Shown: piece after piece, positions 28,254 to 37,446 of the stretch
Numbering within the stretch: position 1 is the stretch's first letter
Layout of the letters: every line of letters starts with the position of its first letter
Source: Bradyrhizobium sp. Gha
GTDB taxonomy: Bacteria; Pseudomonadota; Alphaproteobacteria; Rhizobiales; Xanthobacteraceae
Direction: 5' to 3'
DNA: 64,000 nucleotides
NCBI RefSeq assembly: GCF_900113735.1
Contig: NZ_FOQM01000007.1
Location: forward strand, 62,001-126,000
Notes under the pieces: model-generated
Databases searched by the model: none
Told to the model about the DNA's origin: nothing
The model's input: only the letters and a program-made list of their open reading frames with translations
Position numbers and translations under genes: made by a program

Positions 28254-30647
28254 TCAGAGCGCCACCTCGCCCCCGAGCATTTCGCGAATCTTCCGCGACA
28301 GGTCAGCCTTCCGGTACGGCTTGCGGAGCAGCGCCACGCCGGGATCGAGGTGTCCGTCGTGAACGATGGCGTTGTCGGCATAGCCTGACGTGTAGAGCAC
28401 CCGCACGCCCGGCCGACGGAGCCGGACCGCGTCTGCCAATTCCCGCCCATTCATGCCGCCTGGCATGATGATGTCGGTAAACAGAAGATCGAAGCTCGGT
28501 CCCCGGTCGACCAACGCCAGCGCGGTTGCGCCATCGCTGGCCAGCAGCGTGCGATAGCCTAGGCTGCCGAGCTGGGCGATGACGTAGCCCTGCACCAGCG
28601 GATCATCCTCCACCACGAGGATGGTCTCGTGTCCATGGGTCAGCGCGGGCGCCGGCGCCGGTCCGGTTCTCGCGGTCGCATCGCCCGCCGATCGCGGCAG
28701 CAACAGCCTCACCACCGTACCGCGTCCCTCCTCGCTCTCGATCGCGACGGTGCCACCGGTCTGCTTGGCGAAGCCGTAAACCATGCTCAGTCCAAGTCCG
28801 GTGCCGCGACCGACCCCCTTGGTGGTGAAGAACGGCTCGAACACCCGGTCGCGAATCTCGGTAGGAATGCCGTGACCGGTGTCGGCGACCGCGACCATGA
28901 CGTAGCTGCCTGCTTCGCCATCGCCATTGTCCGCGCCGTCGAGCTCCCGGTTTGCGGTCTCGAGCGTGAGCCTGCCGCCGTCGGGCATCGCATCGCGCGC
29001 GTTGACGGCGAGATTGACGATCGCAGACGAAAGTTGCGACGGATCAGCCATGGCCGGCCATGCATCATCGGCGAGACGCGTCACGATCTCGACGTGCTCG
29101 CCCAGGATCGGCCGCAACAGCTTCACCGCCTCCACGACGAGCGCGTTGACATCGATCTCGCGCGGCTCCAGCGGCTGGCGCCGGGCGAAGGTCAGCAGCT
29201 GCGAGGTGATCTCGGCGCCGCGCGAGGCCGCATCGTCGATCAGCGCGGCGATCGAGGCGAGCTCGGGCTTGTCCGCGAGCCCCTCCTGAATGATCTCGAT
29301 GGTCCCGGTGATGACGGTCAGCACGTTGTTGAAGTCGTGCGCGACGCCGCCGGTGAGCTGACCGATCGCATCCATCTTCTGTGACTGGCGAAGCCGCTCC
29401 TCGGCCTCGTGCTGCGCGGTGAGATCGGTAGCGGAGCCGCGATAGCCCATGAAACGCCCGTCGTCGCCAAACACCGGCCGCCCGTTGACGCTGAAACAGT
29501 GCAAACGCCCGGCCGCATCGCGGCCGCGATACTCGAACTTGCGGAACGGCTCGTGCCGATCCAGCGTCGCCATGTGGTCGCGCCATTTCTGCGCTTCGGA
29601 GCCTTGATCGAAGGCGGCATCCGGACGTCGTTTCCCAATCAGGGCGTTACGGTCCATGCCGAATACCCCGGCCCGGTCCGATATGTAGGTGAACTGGTGA
29701 TCCGGACCGGTTTCCCAGAACCAGTCGGAGGCGGTCTCGGCATAGTCGCGAAAGCGCTGCTCGCTCGCGCGCGCGTCGTCTTCCGCCCGCCGGCGGATCT
29801 CCAGATCACGATCGAGATTCGCATTCGCCTCGCGGAGCTCGCCATAGGCACGCTCCAGGTTGGCACACATGGCGTTGAACGCGTCAATCACCTTGTCCAG
29901 CTCGTCGGGATCGTCAGGAGGCCGGCGGTCCAGACGTAATGGCGGAGGCGGCCGCGCCAGAGTGTACTTGCTGACGAACTCGGCGATGGCGGCCAGGTGC
30001 CGCGTCACCAGAATGTGGAACATGTAGATGATGAACAGCGAGACGAGGAACGTCTTTGCCGCCTGACTTGCCAGGATGACAAGGGCCCGGTTCAGCAGTT
30101 GCTGATAGATGTCGCTCAGCGTCGCCTCGACATGGAGCACGCCGATGGGACGCGCGGTCCCTTGAACGGCGTAGGTCAGCGGATAGTCGCGCGTCACGAC
30201 CGAGCGGCTAGCGTGTTCGCCCACGGCAACACGGATGGGATGGGGGCGATCGGCCATCTCGCGGACCTCGGCGGCGCGGAGACCGGGCAGCCGCAGGATT
30301 CCTTCGAGCTGGAGCTTGAGCTGGTTCTCGTCGAGACTCCACAGGCTCTCGCCGAGGCTGCCCGTGGTGCTGCGACCGACCTCGTCGAGCCTTGTATCGA
30401 TCACGCCGACTTCGCGATCGTAGTCCAGATAGAGCTGCAGCGCAGTCAGGGTCAGCGTCACGACCGAGGAGAACAGCAGCACGGCCGCGAGCAGGCGCGG
30501 CCCGACACCGCTGCGCGCCCCCTTGAATATTCGCGACAAGAGCGTCGCGAGCACCGGGGGCGTGAACGCAACCCCGAAATCCTGCTCCGCAGCCGCCGGC
30601 GCAACAGCGCGGCTGCGATCGGGATTCTCGTCACTTGCCTTGCTCAT
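28254..30647 (-). CDS. Hybrid sensor histidine kinase with PAS and receiver domains
   Basis: About 797 residues. Order: TM1 (about 50-72), a periplasmic sensor region of about 120 residues, TM2 (about 195-215, FLVSLFIIYMFHILVTRHL), a HAMP-like linker with coiled coil, PAS (about 300-410), HisKA with the phospho-acceptor His in GGVAHDFNNVLTVI, HATPase with N-box NLAVNARDAMPDGG, G1 DTGHGIP and G2 GRGTGLGLSMVYG, and a C-terminal receiver with phospho-Asp in LLFTDIIMPGG. Starts at 30674 or 30713 are possible; none has a convincing ribosome site. It is divergent from a periplasmic binding protein at 30976 that could present a ligand. No cognate output regulator is adjacent. Confidence 0.92.
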   Translation of the reverse strand: MSKASDENPDRSRAVAPAAAEQDFGVAFTPPVLATLLSRIFKGARSGVGPRLLAAVLLFSSVVTLTLTALQLYLDYDREVGVIDTRLDEVGRSTTGSLGESLWSLDENQLKLQLEGILRLPGLRAAEVREMADRPHPIRVAVGEHASRSVVTRDYPLTYAVQGTARPIGVLHVEATLSDIYQQLLNRALVILASQAAKTFLVSLFIIYMFHILVTRHLAAIAEFVSKYTLARPPPPLRLDRRPPDDPDELDKVIDAFNAMCANLERAYGELREANANLDRDLEIRRRAEDDARASEQRFRDYAETASDWFWETGPDHQFTYISDRAGVFGMDRNALIGKRRPDAAFDQGSEAQKWRDHMATLDRHEPFRKFEYRGRDAAGRLHCFSVNGRPVFGDDGRFMGYRGSATDLTAQHEAEERLRQSQKMDAIGQLTGGVAHDFNNVLTVITGTIEIIQEGLADKPELASIAALIDDAASRGAEITSQLLTFARRQPLEPREIDVNALVVEAVKLLRPILGEHVEIVTRLADDAWPAMADPSQLSSAIVNLAVNARDAMPDGGRLTLETANRELDGADNGDGEAGSYVMVAVADTGHGIPTEIRDRVFEPFFTTKGVGRGTGLGLSMVYGFAKQTGGTVAIESEEGRGTVVRLLLPRSAGDATARTGPAPAPALTHGHETILVVEDDPLVQGYVIAQLGSLGYRTLLASDGATALALVDRGPSFDLLFTDIIMPGGMNGRELADAVRLRRPGVRVLYTSGYADNAIVHDGHLDPGVALLRKPYRKADLSRKIREMLGGEVAL

Positions 30648-30975
30648 GCACCTGTCCCGGAAAATGGCGAACATTCCTCTTCGGCCTGCCGGTCGCAGCC
30701 GCACACAATTCAACGGTTATGATTCTCTTTCGGCACGCGTCGCGCGCAGCAATCCTGCCGGCCCTTGGGCGATCTAGGGTCGGCGGGGTCATATCTTGCG
30801 CCCAGCAGCAGGATCTTGGCGCAAACTATCACTTCGCGTGCTACAATGACATTGGTGATATCACGGATAACGGCGGGCGAGCGGTGAGTGGCGCGGCTCC
30901 GCGCAACGGCCATCTCCGGTAGATTGGCGCTCGCATCAGAACTCAATGGTAGCAAGGAACGGCCGAGAAGCGCTC
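30648..30975. other. Divergent intergenic region with two dyads
   Basis: The gap of about 330 bp between the hybrid kinase and the binding protein holds no gene. It contains the inverted repeat TTGCGCC (30796) / GGCGCAA (30818) with a 15-nt spacer, and the perfect 10-mer palindrome GTGATATCAC at 30855-30864. Either could be a regulator site serving both genes. Confidence 0.5.
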
Positions 30976-31689
30976 ATGTGGCGGATCGTCGTCATCTGCC
31001 TTTCGCTATTTGTAGCCGGTTCATCCCAGGCGCAGTCGGTCATCCGGCTGGCTCGGATCGCCGACATTCCGGATCAATATGTCGGCGGCGAGCTTCTGCG
31101 CGCCGTCTACACCAAGCTGAACATCAAGCTCGAATTCGTGGACGTCCCCGGCAAGCGGGCCCTCGCGCTGTCGAGCGCCGGTGAGGTCGACGGCGAAATC
31201 CAGCGGATCGGAACGTTGTCGGCCGAATACCCGACGCTGCTGAAGGTGACGCCGGCGATCAACTACATCGAGCCCGCCGTATTCACGACCAAGCTCCATT
31301 TCGACGTCGATGGCTGGAATTCGATCAGGGCCTTCCGCATCGGAATCGTCCGCGGCGTCGGCTCGTCGGAAGCCGGGACGCGCGGCATGGACAGGGTCAC
31401 GGCGACCATTGGCATCGAGAATTTGATCAGGATGCTCGATGCAGATCGTTTCGACGTGATCGTCAGCGACCTCTTCAGCGGGCTGGTCGCGGTCCGCAAG
31501 CTCAATCTTCAGGGCAGAATCTATCCGCTCTCGCCGCCGCTCGAGCGCATCCGCATCTTCCATTACCTGCACGAGCGCCACCGCGACCTCGTGCCGAAGG
31601 TTGGACAAGTGATCGCCCAGATGGAGGCAAGCGGCGAGCTGGCGGCGCTGCGCGAGGCTCTCGTCAAGCAGGTGCTGAGCGCCCCCTGA
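30976..31689 (+). CDS. Periplasmic substrate-binding protein, family 3-like
   Basis: About 237 residues. The start at 30976 gives a clean signal peptide (MWRIVVICLSLFVAGSSQAQ); the in-frame ATG at 30946 would prepend ten polar residues. The mature part resembles the amino-acid type binding fold (IRLARIADIPDQYVGGELLR, KLHFDVDGWNSIRAFRIGIV, DRFDVIVSDLFSGLVAVRKL). No permease or ATPase is adjacent, so it may be an orphan or the ligand-presenting partner of the divergent hybrid kinase. Confidence 0.82.
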   Translation: MWRIVVICLSLFVAGSSQAQSVIRLARIADIPDQYVGGELLRAVYTKLNIKLEFVDVPGKRALALSSAGEVDGEIQRIGTLSAEYPTLLKVTPAINYIEPAVFTTKLHFDVDGWNSIRAFRIGIVRGVGSSEAGTRGMDRVTATIGIENLIRMLDADRFDVIVSDLFSGLVAVRKLNLQGRIYPLSPPLERIRIFHYLHERHRDLVPKVGQVIAQMEASGELAALREALVKQVLSAP

Positions 31690-31788
31690 CGGCGGCCTCG
31701 AGACCGGCAATATTTTCAGCCTCCCCATTGTCGGCTGCGGCTACGATGATACCGTCCTCGAGCTGAGTGCCCAACAGAAGAGGTGGAG

Positions 31789-32175
31789 ATGCTTTACGCG
31801 ATCCTGGCTTACCACGTGGAAGGCGAGATTTTGTCGTGGACGCCGCAGGAGGACGCCGCCGTCGTGGCCAAAATCATCGAGGTTCAGGAACCCTTGAGGG
31901 CAAGCGGACACCTTGGGCCGGCCGCCCGTCTGGATGACACAAGGAAAGCCCGCACCTTGCGTGGCCCCGGCGCGGGCATCGTCCTGGATGGGCCGTTTGC
32001 CGAGACCAAGGAGCAGCTTCTGGGTTTTCATCTGGTCGACTACGACACGGATGAGGAGGCGATCGCGGCCGCGCGCAAGCTGCGTGAGGTCAATCCGAGT
32101 GCGGTTTACGAAATCCGACCGCTCAAGCTTTACGTGCCCGCCGATGGGTTCGGCGCGCCAGCGACCAAGGGATGA
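31789..32175 (+). CDS. YCII/DGPF-domain protein
   Basis: A 128-residue protein of the YCII-related superfamily, small ferredoxin-like domains often linked to ECF sigma factors. The family motif is seen in GAGIVLDGPFAETKEQLLGF (the DGPF signature). The start at 31789 has AGAGG upstream; a GTG 6 bp earlier would place that site too close. No sigma gene is next to it here. It converges on, and overlaps by about 50 bp with, the truncated TMEM175-like remnant. Confidence 0.9.
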   Translation: MLYAILAYHVEGEILSWTPQEDAAVVAKIIEVQEPLRASGHLGPAARLDDTRKARTLRGPGAGIVLDGPFAETKEQLLGFHLVDYDTDEEAIAAARKLREVNPSAVYEIRPLKLYVPADGFGAPATKG

Positions 32176-32620
32176 TGGAGCGCGCGGCGACGTCAGGTCT
32201 TGCGGGCATCGCCGTATCCAGGCGGCGGCGGATCAGCAATCCGCCAAAGGCCAGGAACCAGAAATAGGACGCATATTGCGGGGCGTACGCGGCCACTGCG
32301 GTCCCCGGGAGCAATGCAGCCAGCGGGAACAGGGCCGCGATCAGCTGGGAACGGAAGCCTCGCATCACGAGCCACCACAACCATGCATTCAGCCCGGCGA
32401 TGATGGAGAGATGCAGACCATACAGCACGGCCACGGCGCTGCTCCCGTCGTAGTTGCCATACAAGCCGTTGGTCACCGGCAGCAGGACGATCGACAGCAG
32501 GAACACCAGGTTCAACAGCACGACATGGCGGCCCCCTTCCGGTTGGCGGGCGAGCCGGCGGTGATGGCTGATCCAGAACACACCGGCGATGATGAAGCTC
32601 AGGAGCTGCCCTCTCCCCTA
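32123..32620 (-). pseudogene. TMEM175/DUF1211-like membrane protein, 5'-truncated
   Basis: The readable part begins LLSFIIAGVFWISHHRRL and continues GRHVVLLNLVFLLSIVLLPV TNGLYG, a recognisable mid-section of the TMEM175 (DUF1211) potassium-channel family, followed by further helices to a stop at 32123. The N-terminal helices with the family RxxxFSD signature are absent, and an in-frame TAG occurs about 10 codons upstream of the homologous part. It abuts the helicase gene promoter region, which probably marks the deletion point. A GTG at 32581 could start a shortened product, but function is unlikely. Confidence 0.7.
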
Positions 32621-32703
32621 AAATCCTCAGGCGGCTTGCGTCCAGCCGCATTGCGATTCGCCCGGGGATCGTTGATTCTGGCGGCATCACACTGGGGCGA
32701 TTC

Positions 32704-34761
32704 GTGACGTCATATCTGGACACGCTCAATGCGGAGCAGCGCCGCGCCGTGGAGCATGGCGTGGCCGATGGCGTCACCGTGGGCGCTCCCCTGCTGGTCA
32801 TTGCCGGCGCGGGCTCCGGCAAGACCAACACGCTTGCCCACCGCGTCGCGCATCTGATCGTCGCGGGCGCCGATCCACGCCGCATCCTGCTGATGACCTT
32901 CTCCCGCCGCGCCGCCGCCGAGATGGCCGGACGCGTCGAACGCATCTGCCGCAAAGTGCTCGGCGAGAACAACGCCGCGATCATGCGCGATGCGCTGACC
33001 TGGGCCGGCACCTTCCATGGCATCGGCGCGCGGCTGTTGCGCGAATATGCCGAGCGGATCGGCGTCGATCCCGCCTTCACCATCCACGACCGCGAGGATT
33101 CCGCCGACCTGATGAACCTGGTCCGGCACGAGCGCGGGCTGTCGAAGACCGAGAGTCGCTTCCCGGCCAAGGGCACCTGCCTGTCGATCTACTCGCGCTG
33201 CGTCAATGCCGAAATGGAAATCGAGAAGGTGTTGGGGACGCACTATCCCTGGTGCGCCGGGTGGGCCGCCGAGCTGAAGGGGCTGTTCGCCGCTTACGTC
33301 GAGGCCAAGCAGGCCCAGCACGTGCTCGATTACGACGATTTGCTGCTCTACTGGTCGCAGATGACGAGCGACGCACTGATCGCGGACGAGATCGGCGGAC
33401 GCTTCGATCACGTGCTGGTCGACGAATATCAGGACACCAACCGCCTGCAATCCTCGATCCTGCTGGCGCTGAAGCCGGACGGACGCGGGCTCACCGTGGT
33501 CGGCGACGACGCGCAGTCGATCTATTCATTCCGCGCCGCCACCGTGCGCAACATCCTGGATTTTCCGCAAAGCTTCTCGCCGCGCGCTGAAATGATCACG
33601 CTCGACCGCAACTATCGCTCGACGCAGTCAGTGCTGGCGGCGGCCAACGGCGTCATTGGGCTAGCACGCGAACGCTTCACAAAAAACCTCTGGACCGACC
33701 GGTCCTCGTCACAGAAGCCGCAGCTCGTCACGGTGCACGACGAGACCGACCAGGCCCGCTACATCGTCGAGCAGGTGCTCGCCAATCGCGAGCAGGGCGC
33801 GCTGCTCAAGCACCAGGCAGTGCTGTTCCGGACATCCTCGCATTCGGGGCCACTTGAAATCGAGCTGACCCGTCGCAACATTCCGTTCGTAAAATTCGGC
33901 GGGCTGAAGTTCCTCGACGCGGCGCATGTCAAGGACGTGCTCGCCCTGCTGCGCTTTGCCGAGAACCCGCGCGACCGCGTCGCCGGTTTCCGCATCCTGC
34001 ATCTATTGCCGGGCATCGGTCCCGCCACCGCGCAGCGCGTGCTCGACCAGATGGCGGAGAGTGGCAATCCGCTGCACACGCTCGCCCAGCTCCCCGCGCC
34101 GCCGCGCGCGGGTGCTGACTGGATCCACTTCGTGCGCACTATCGAAAACCTGCGCTATTCGGAATGGCCGGCGGATCTCGAGCGCGTGCGGCTCTGGTAC
34201 GAGCCCCATCTCGACCGCCTCCACGAGGACTCCGAGACGCGGCGCGCCGACCTGATGCAGCTCGAGCAGATCGCGAGCGGCTATTCCTCGCGCGAGAAAT
34301 TCCTGACCGAGCTCACGCTCGATCCGCCGGACGCGACCAGCGACAAATCAGGACCGCCCTTGCGCGACGAAGACTATCTGATCCTCTCGACCATCCATTC
34401 AGCCAAAGGCCAGGAATGGAAATCGGTGTTCGTGCTCAACGTCGTCGACGGCTGCATGCCATCCGACCTGGGCGCCGGCACCAGCGCCGAGCTCGAGGAG
34501 GAGCGCCGCCTGCTCTACGTCGCGATGACGCGGGCCAAGGACGATCTGCACCTCGTGGTGCCGCAGCGCTTCTTCGTCCACGGCCAGGCCGCCAAGGGCG
34601 ACCGTCACGTCTACGCCTCGCGCACCCGCTTCATCCCGGAGCAGTTGGTCTATCTGTTCGAGCGCACCGCTTGGCCGAAAGCCGCCGCGGCTGGCGCGCG
34701 CGCTGCATCGCAGGGACCGAAGATCGACATCGGGGCGCGGATGCGGGGGATGTGGCGGTAG
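32704..34761 (+). CDS. UvrD/Rep-type ATP-dependent DNA helicase
   Basis: A 685-residue superfamily 1A helicase. Motif I is AGAGSGKTNTLAHRV (about 34-48), followed by Ia TFSRRAAAEMAGRV, II VLVDEYQDTNRLQ, III VVGDDAQSIYSFRAA, IV LDRNYRSTQSVL, V STIHSAKGQEWKSVFVLN and VI RRLLYVAMTRAKDDLHLVV. It unwinds DNA 3' to 5' in repair or replication restart. The GTG start at 32704 is followed by TSYLDTLNAEQRRAVEH, the conserved beginning. It resembles the shorter alphaproteobacterial UvrD paralog, and is not a full-length UvrD. Confidence 0.96.
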   Translation: MTSYLDTLNAEQRRAVEHGVADGVTVGAPLLVIAGAGSGKTNTLAHRVAHLIVAGADPRRILLMTFSRRAAAEMAGRVERICRKVLGENNAAIMRDALTWAGTFHGIGARLLREYAERIGVDPAFTIHDREDSADLMNLVRHERGLSKTESRFPAKGTCLSIYSRCVNAEMEIEKVLGTHYPWCAGWAAELKGLFAAYVEAKQAQHVLDYDDLLLYWSQMTSDALIADEIGGRFDHVLVDEYQDTNRLQSSILLALKPDGRGLTVVGDDAQSIYSFRAATVRNILDFPQSFSPRAEMITLDRNYRSTQSVLAAANGVIGLARERFTKNLWTDRSSSQKPQLVTVHDETDQARYIVEQVLANREQGALLKHQAVLFRTSSHSGPLEIELTRRNIPFVKFGGLKFLDAAHVKDVLALLRFAENPRDRVAGFRILHLLPGIGPATAQRVLDQMAESGNPLHTLAQLPAPPRAGADWIHFVRTIENLRYSEWPADLERVRLWYEPHLDRLHEDSETRRADLMQLEQIASGYSSREKFLTELTLDPPDATSDKSGPPLRDEDYLILSTIHSAKGQEWKSVFVLNVVDGCMPSDLGAGTSAELEEERRLLYVAMTRAKDDLHLVVPQRFFVHGQAAKGDRHVYASRTRFIPEQLVYLFERTAWPKAAAAGARAASQGPKIDIGARMRGMWR

Positions 34762-34847
34762 ATCGAACATTCCCTAGGCCTGTCGACCTTGTCGTCCCTA
34801 TGGTCGGGCATGTAAACAGGTAGATAATCAGGACAATCGAGGCACGA

Positions 34848-35691
34848 ATGGACGGGCCGGCAATCCTCGTACGAACGCTGTCGAAGACGAATGTTAGCGA
34901 TCGCTATCAGAACTCGTGGCAATATCACTCAAGGAGCGATCGCCATTCCAAGATTGCCTGCTGGGGAGTAATTTTCGATCTATTGGCATCGACTCCACTT
35001 CTGAAACGACACGTGGAATCCGGAACAGTTTGCTTCGGCATCAACCACGAAATGCGTGACTTCGTCCATGATCGAAAGAAGAATCTCGATCTCGTGCTCT
35101 GTACTCCGGGTGGACCTGCCACTTCAGAGACCTTGGCCAACATCGCGGCAGAGTACGGCATCCACCTGACTCCAGAGGAGCGAGCCACCGTTCGAGAAGC
35201 TTCCGAGGCTTGCGCGCGCTCCAGTCGGCTCCGTGTTAATGGCCCTGGAAGCCAAGGCCTGCATGACGGCTCATCAACGAGCTCTTCCCCGTCTATACGA
35301 CGAGCTGAACTCGTCCCATCTGACCGTGCACGGAGCAAGCGACGAGGCGATAGCGGTTGCCTTCACGATGGTGAACGTCGCGGAGACTTATCTCAGTCCG
35401 GATCTGAACAAGAAGAACAGATCATCTGATCCAGAATGGAGTCGACACAAGCAACCGCGAGATGCCCAGCTAGCTATCGACAAGATAAAACAATTGCCGC
35501 GTCGCTCAAGAGTGGGCGATGTCGGCTACGACGCGATCTCCATCGTCGTTATCGATATGGCAAACGACGGCAGTCCAGTTCTGCTCGTTGAGACCCCGCC
35601 CTCGCCGTCGAAGGGCGATATTTACAATTACGAAGGCATGATAGCCCGACTCTCAGGGATTTACGCGACCCGTTTCAAGGATCTTGGTTAG
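34848..35691 (+). pseudogene. Type II restriction endonuclease, frameshifted
   Basis: Two overlapping frames make one protein of about 280 residues of the PD-(D/E)XK type. Frame one opens MDGPAILVRTLSKTNVSDRY and holds the catalytic-type Asp in KKNLDLVLC (D81). After residue about 124 the homologous sequence continues one base out of register as VGSVLMALEAKACMTAHQRA, with E-A-K as the ExK pair. Removing one T near 35220 restores a continuous ...ACARPVGSVLMALEAK. The split falls between the catalytic Asp and ExK, so neither half should cut DNA. It converges on vsr with a 39-bp overlap and belongs with the methyltransferase. The recognition site is unknown. A sequencing error is the alternative. 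Confidence 0.75.
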
Positions 35692-36069
35692 CTTGTCGCG
35701 GATGCGGTGCGCTTGACATTCCCAGATCACGACTACTCGATACCCTTCTCTTTGAAGGAGCCGCACACTCCGAGCATCTCTGCGCTTGTTATCGTGGAAC
35801 TTGTTGAGCCAAAATCGACGATTGGACTTTGGCACGGTCGCCCTGTAGCAGCCAGCGTGATGATGCCAGAAGCAACCATGCACGAATACAGCCCATCGCT
35901 TAGACTGATTGGCAAAGTCCGGACTGCCAGGAAGCTTTCTAACGTTCCTACGATAGTGCAGCCCTAGATCACGCAGCATCAGCGCGACGGCAGCTTCGAT
36001 CTTCGTGCCCTTCTGTCTAATCCGCGCCATCCGCGCAGACGTTTCTGCATCAGGGCGAATAATCTTCAT
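35653..36069 (-). CDS. vsr: Very short patch repair endonuclease (Vsr)
   Basis: A 138-residue endonuclease that nicks beside T:G mismatches arising from 5-methylcytosine deamination. Family motifs are all present: MARIRQKGTKIEAAV, the catalytic-site segment LPGSPDFANQ (Asp51), AVFVHGCFWHHHAGC with the active His and zinc ligands, NKRRDARSVRLLQREG and VVVIWECQ. Its ATG overlaps the methyltransferase stop by 4 bp, so the pair is translationally coupled. The gene looks intact. Confidence 0.96.
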   Translation of the reverse strand: MKIIRPDAETSARMARIRQKGTKIEAAVALMLRDLGLHYRRNVRKLPGSPDFANQSKRWAVFVHGCFWHHHAGCYRATVPKSNRRFWLNKFHDNKRRDARSVRLLQREGYRVVVIWECQAHRIRDKLTKILETGRVNP

Positions 36070-37250
36070 TCCGCAGCGACAGCAAAACTCGCACTGCTCG
36101 AATTAGTATGAAGCTCCATTCGAGCAAGATGCTCACGAAGACGATCTTGAAAACCATCTGCAAATCGAAGCTTTGCCCTTTCGGTCCTCAAAAGAAATCC
36201 GCGTGTCGCTCGCACTGAAAGGGGTTTGCCGTCATATCGAAGGAATGTCGTCAAAGAGGAACGCCGTTCCCACTTTGGATAAACATTGATGTGAACAGCA
36301 TGCCGTCGCTTGCCGTCAAAGCGTGCGGCCTTAGGCCATCGGCCATTCGCCGGCAATTCGCAATCTCGACCAAGCTCGTACTCGCCCGGACGGGCCAAGC
36401 GCGAACCCAGCCACTTAGCAACGGGTACCGTAACTGCGTTCCCCACGAGAGACCAACGAAGCGATGTCCGGGAAACTTCTTCAGCTGGACTGGTCCAGTT
36501 CTCCGGAAACCCTTGGAGTCGTTCAGCGTCTCGGATGTCTGGTGTGATCACATCACCCGAGGGGAGTAAGATGGCAGGAGGCGACGCGATCCCTACGGTA
36601 GAACCGTTCTTCAAAGTGGGAATAGAATCTGGCGCCCAACCAAGCCCGCGAACCCCTTCGGTCCAATAAAATCCGTGCGCATGAGCTTTGAGATCGGTCG
36701 ATGCCAATGCTGGCTCTGCTTCGTCCGTAAGAACAACTGACGCGGGATCAACTTCGGTGTTGGTCGCCACGAAAAGCACCCGCTCTCGGCGTTGGGGCAA
36801 GAACGAGAGACTATTCACCACTCGATAAGCCCAACGATAGCCGAGCTCTTCAAACGCTTCGACAAGCGTGCGCATTCCGCTCCCTTTGTCGAGCTGCAGC
36901 ATGAACGACACGTTTTCCAGAACAATCCAAGGCACTCGCCGTCGATCGAGTAACCGAAATATCTCACCGACGAGTCCCGAGCGGGCGCCGCCAATACCCG
37001 CGGTTCGACCCGCCTGGCTTAGGTCTTGGCACGGGAAACCACCCGCTAGCAGTTCAGTTTCTCGTGGAAGGGACTTGAGCTCCCGAACATCGCGCTTACA
37101 CGGAACGTCCGGCATTCTGGCAGCAAGAACCGCGCGAGCCGGTTCCCAAATTTCACAAAGGAGGCTGGGCTCGTGTCCAGCCGCAGCCAGCCCTCGCTCA
37201 AGTCCGCCGATGCCAGCGAATAACCCCGCGACCTTCACTTCCAACCCCAA
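36066..37250 (-). CDS. DNA (cytosine-5-)-methyltransferase
   Basis: A 394-residue C5-methyltransferase. Motif I is AGLFAGIGGLERGLAAAG, motif IV GGFPCQDLSQAGRTAG with catalytic Cys74, motif VI ENV (112-114), motif VIII QRRERVLFVA and motif X GNAVTVPVAKWLG. The C-terminal extension of about 100 residues is unusual for simple Dcm enzymes. It is cotranscribed with vsr. Its endonuclease partner on the facing strand is frameshifted, so it now probably works as an orphan methylase. The islet is lower in GC than the flanking helicase and reductase genes, suggesting acquisition. Confidence 0.95.
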   Translation of the reverse strand: MGLEVKVAGLFAGIGGLERGLAAAGHEPSLLCEIWEPARAVLAARMPDVPCKRDVRELKSLPRETELLAGGFPCQDLSQAGRTAGIGGARSGLVGEIFRLLDRRRVPWIVLENVSFMLQLDKGSGMRTLVEAFEELGYRWAYRVVNSLSFLPQRRERVLFVATNTEVDPASVVLTDEAEPALASTDLKAHAHGFYWTEGVRGLGWAPDSIPTLKNGSTVGIASPPAILLPSGDVITPDIRDAERLQGFPENWTSPAEEVSRTSLRWSLVGNAVTVPVAKWLGSRLARPGEYELGRDCELPANGRWPKAARFDGKRRHAVHINVYPKWERRSSLTTFLRYDGKPLSVRATRGFLLRTERAKLRFADGFQDRLREHLARMELHTNSSSASFAVAAE

Positions 37251-37446
37251 CCGATTCGAAACTCAATGAGCGAGCCTAGCACGTTCTTATTTTGTTCTCA
37301 ATCGTCATTCGTGTCAGCTCACAAGGAAAATGTCGGTCTAGCGCCATCGAAAAAGAGCGACTTCGTCTTACCCACAGCGCTTCCGCTAGACACAAGAGAT
37401 CCGTCTCAAGACCTGTCAGAATATCAGGAACAACAGAGGTCCTGAC

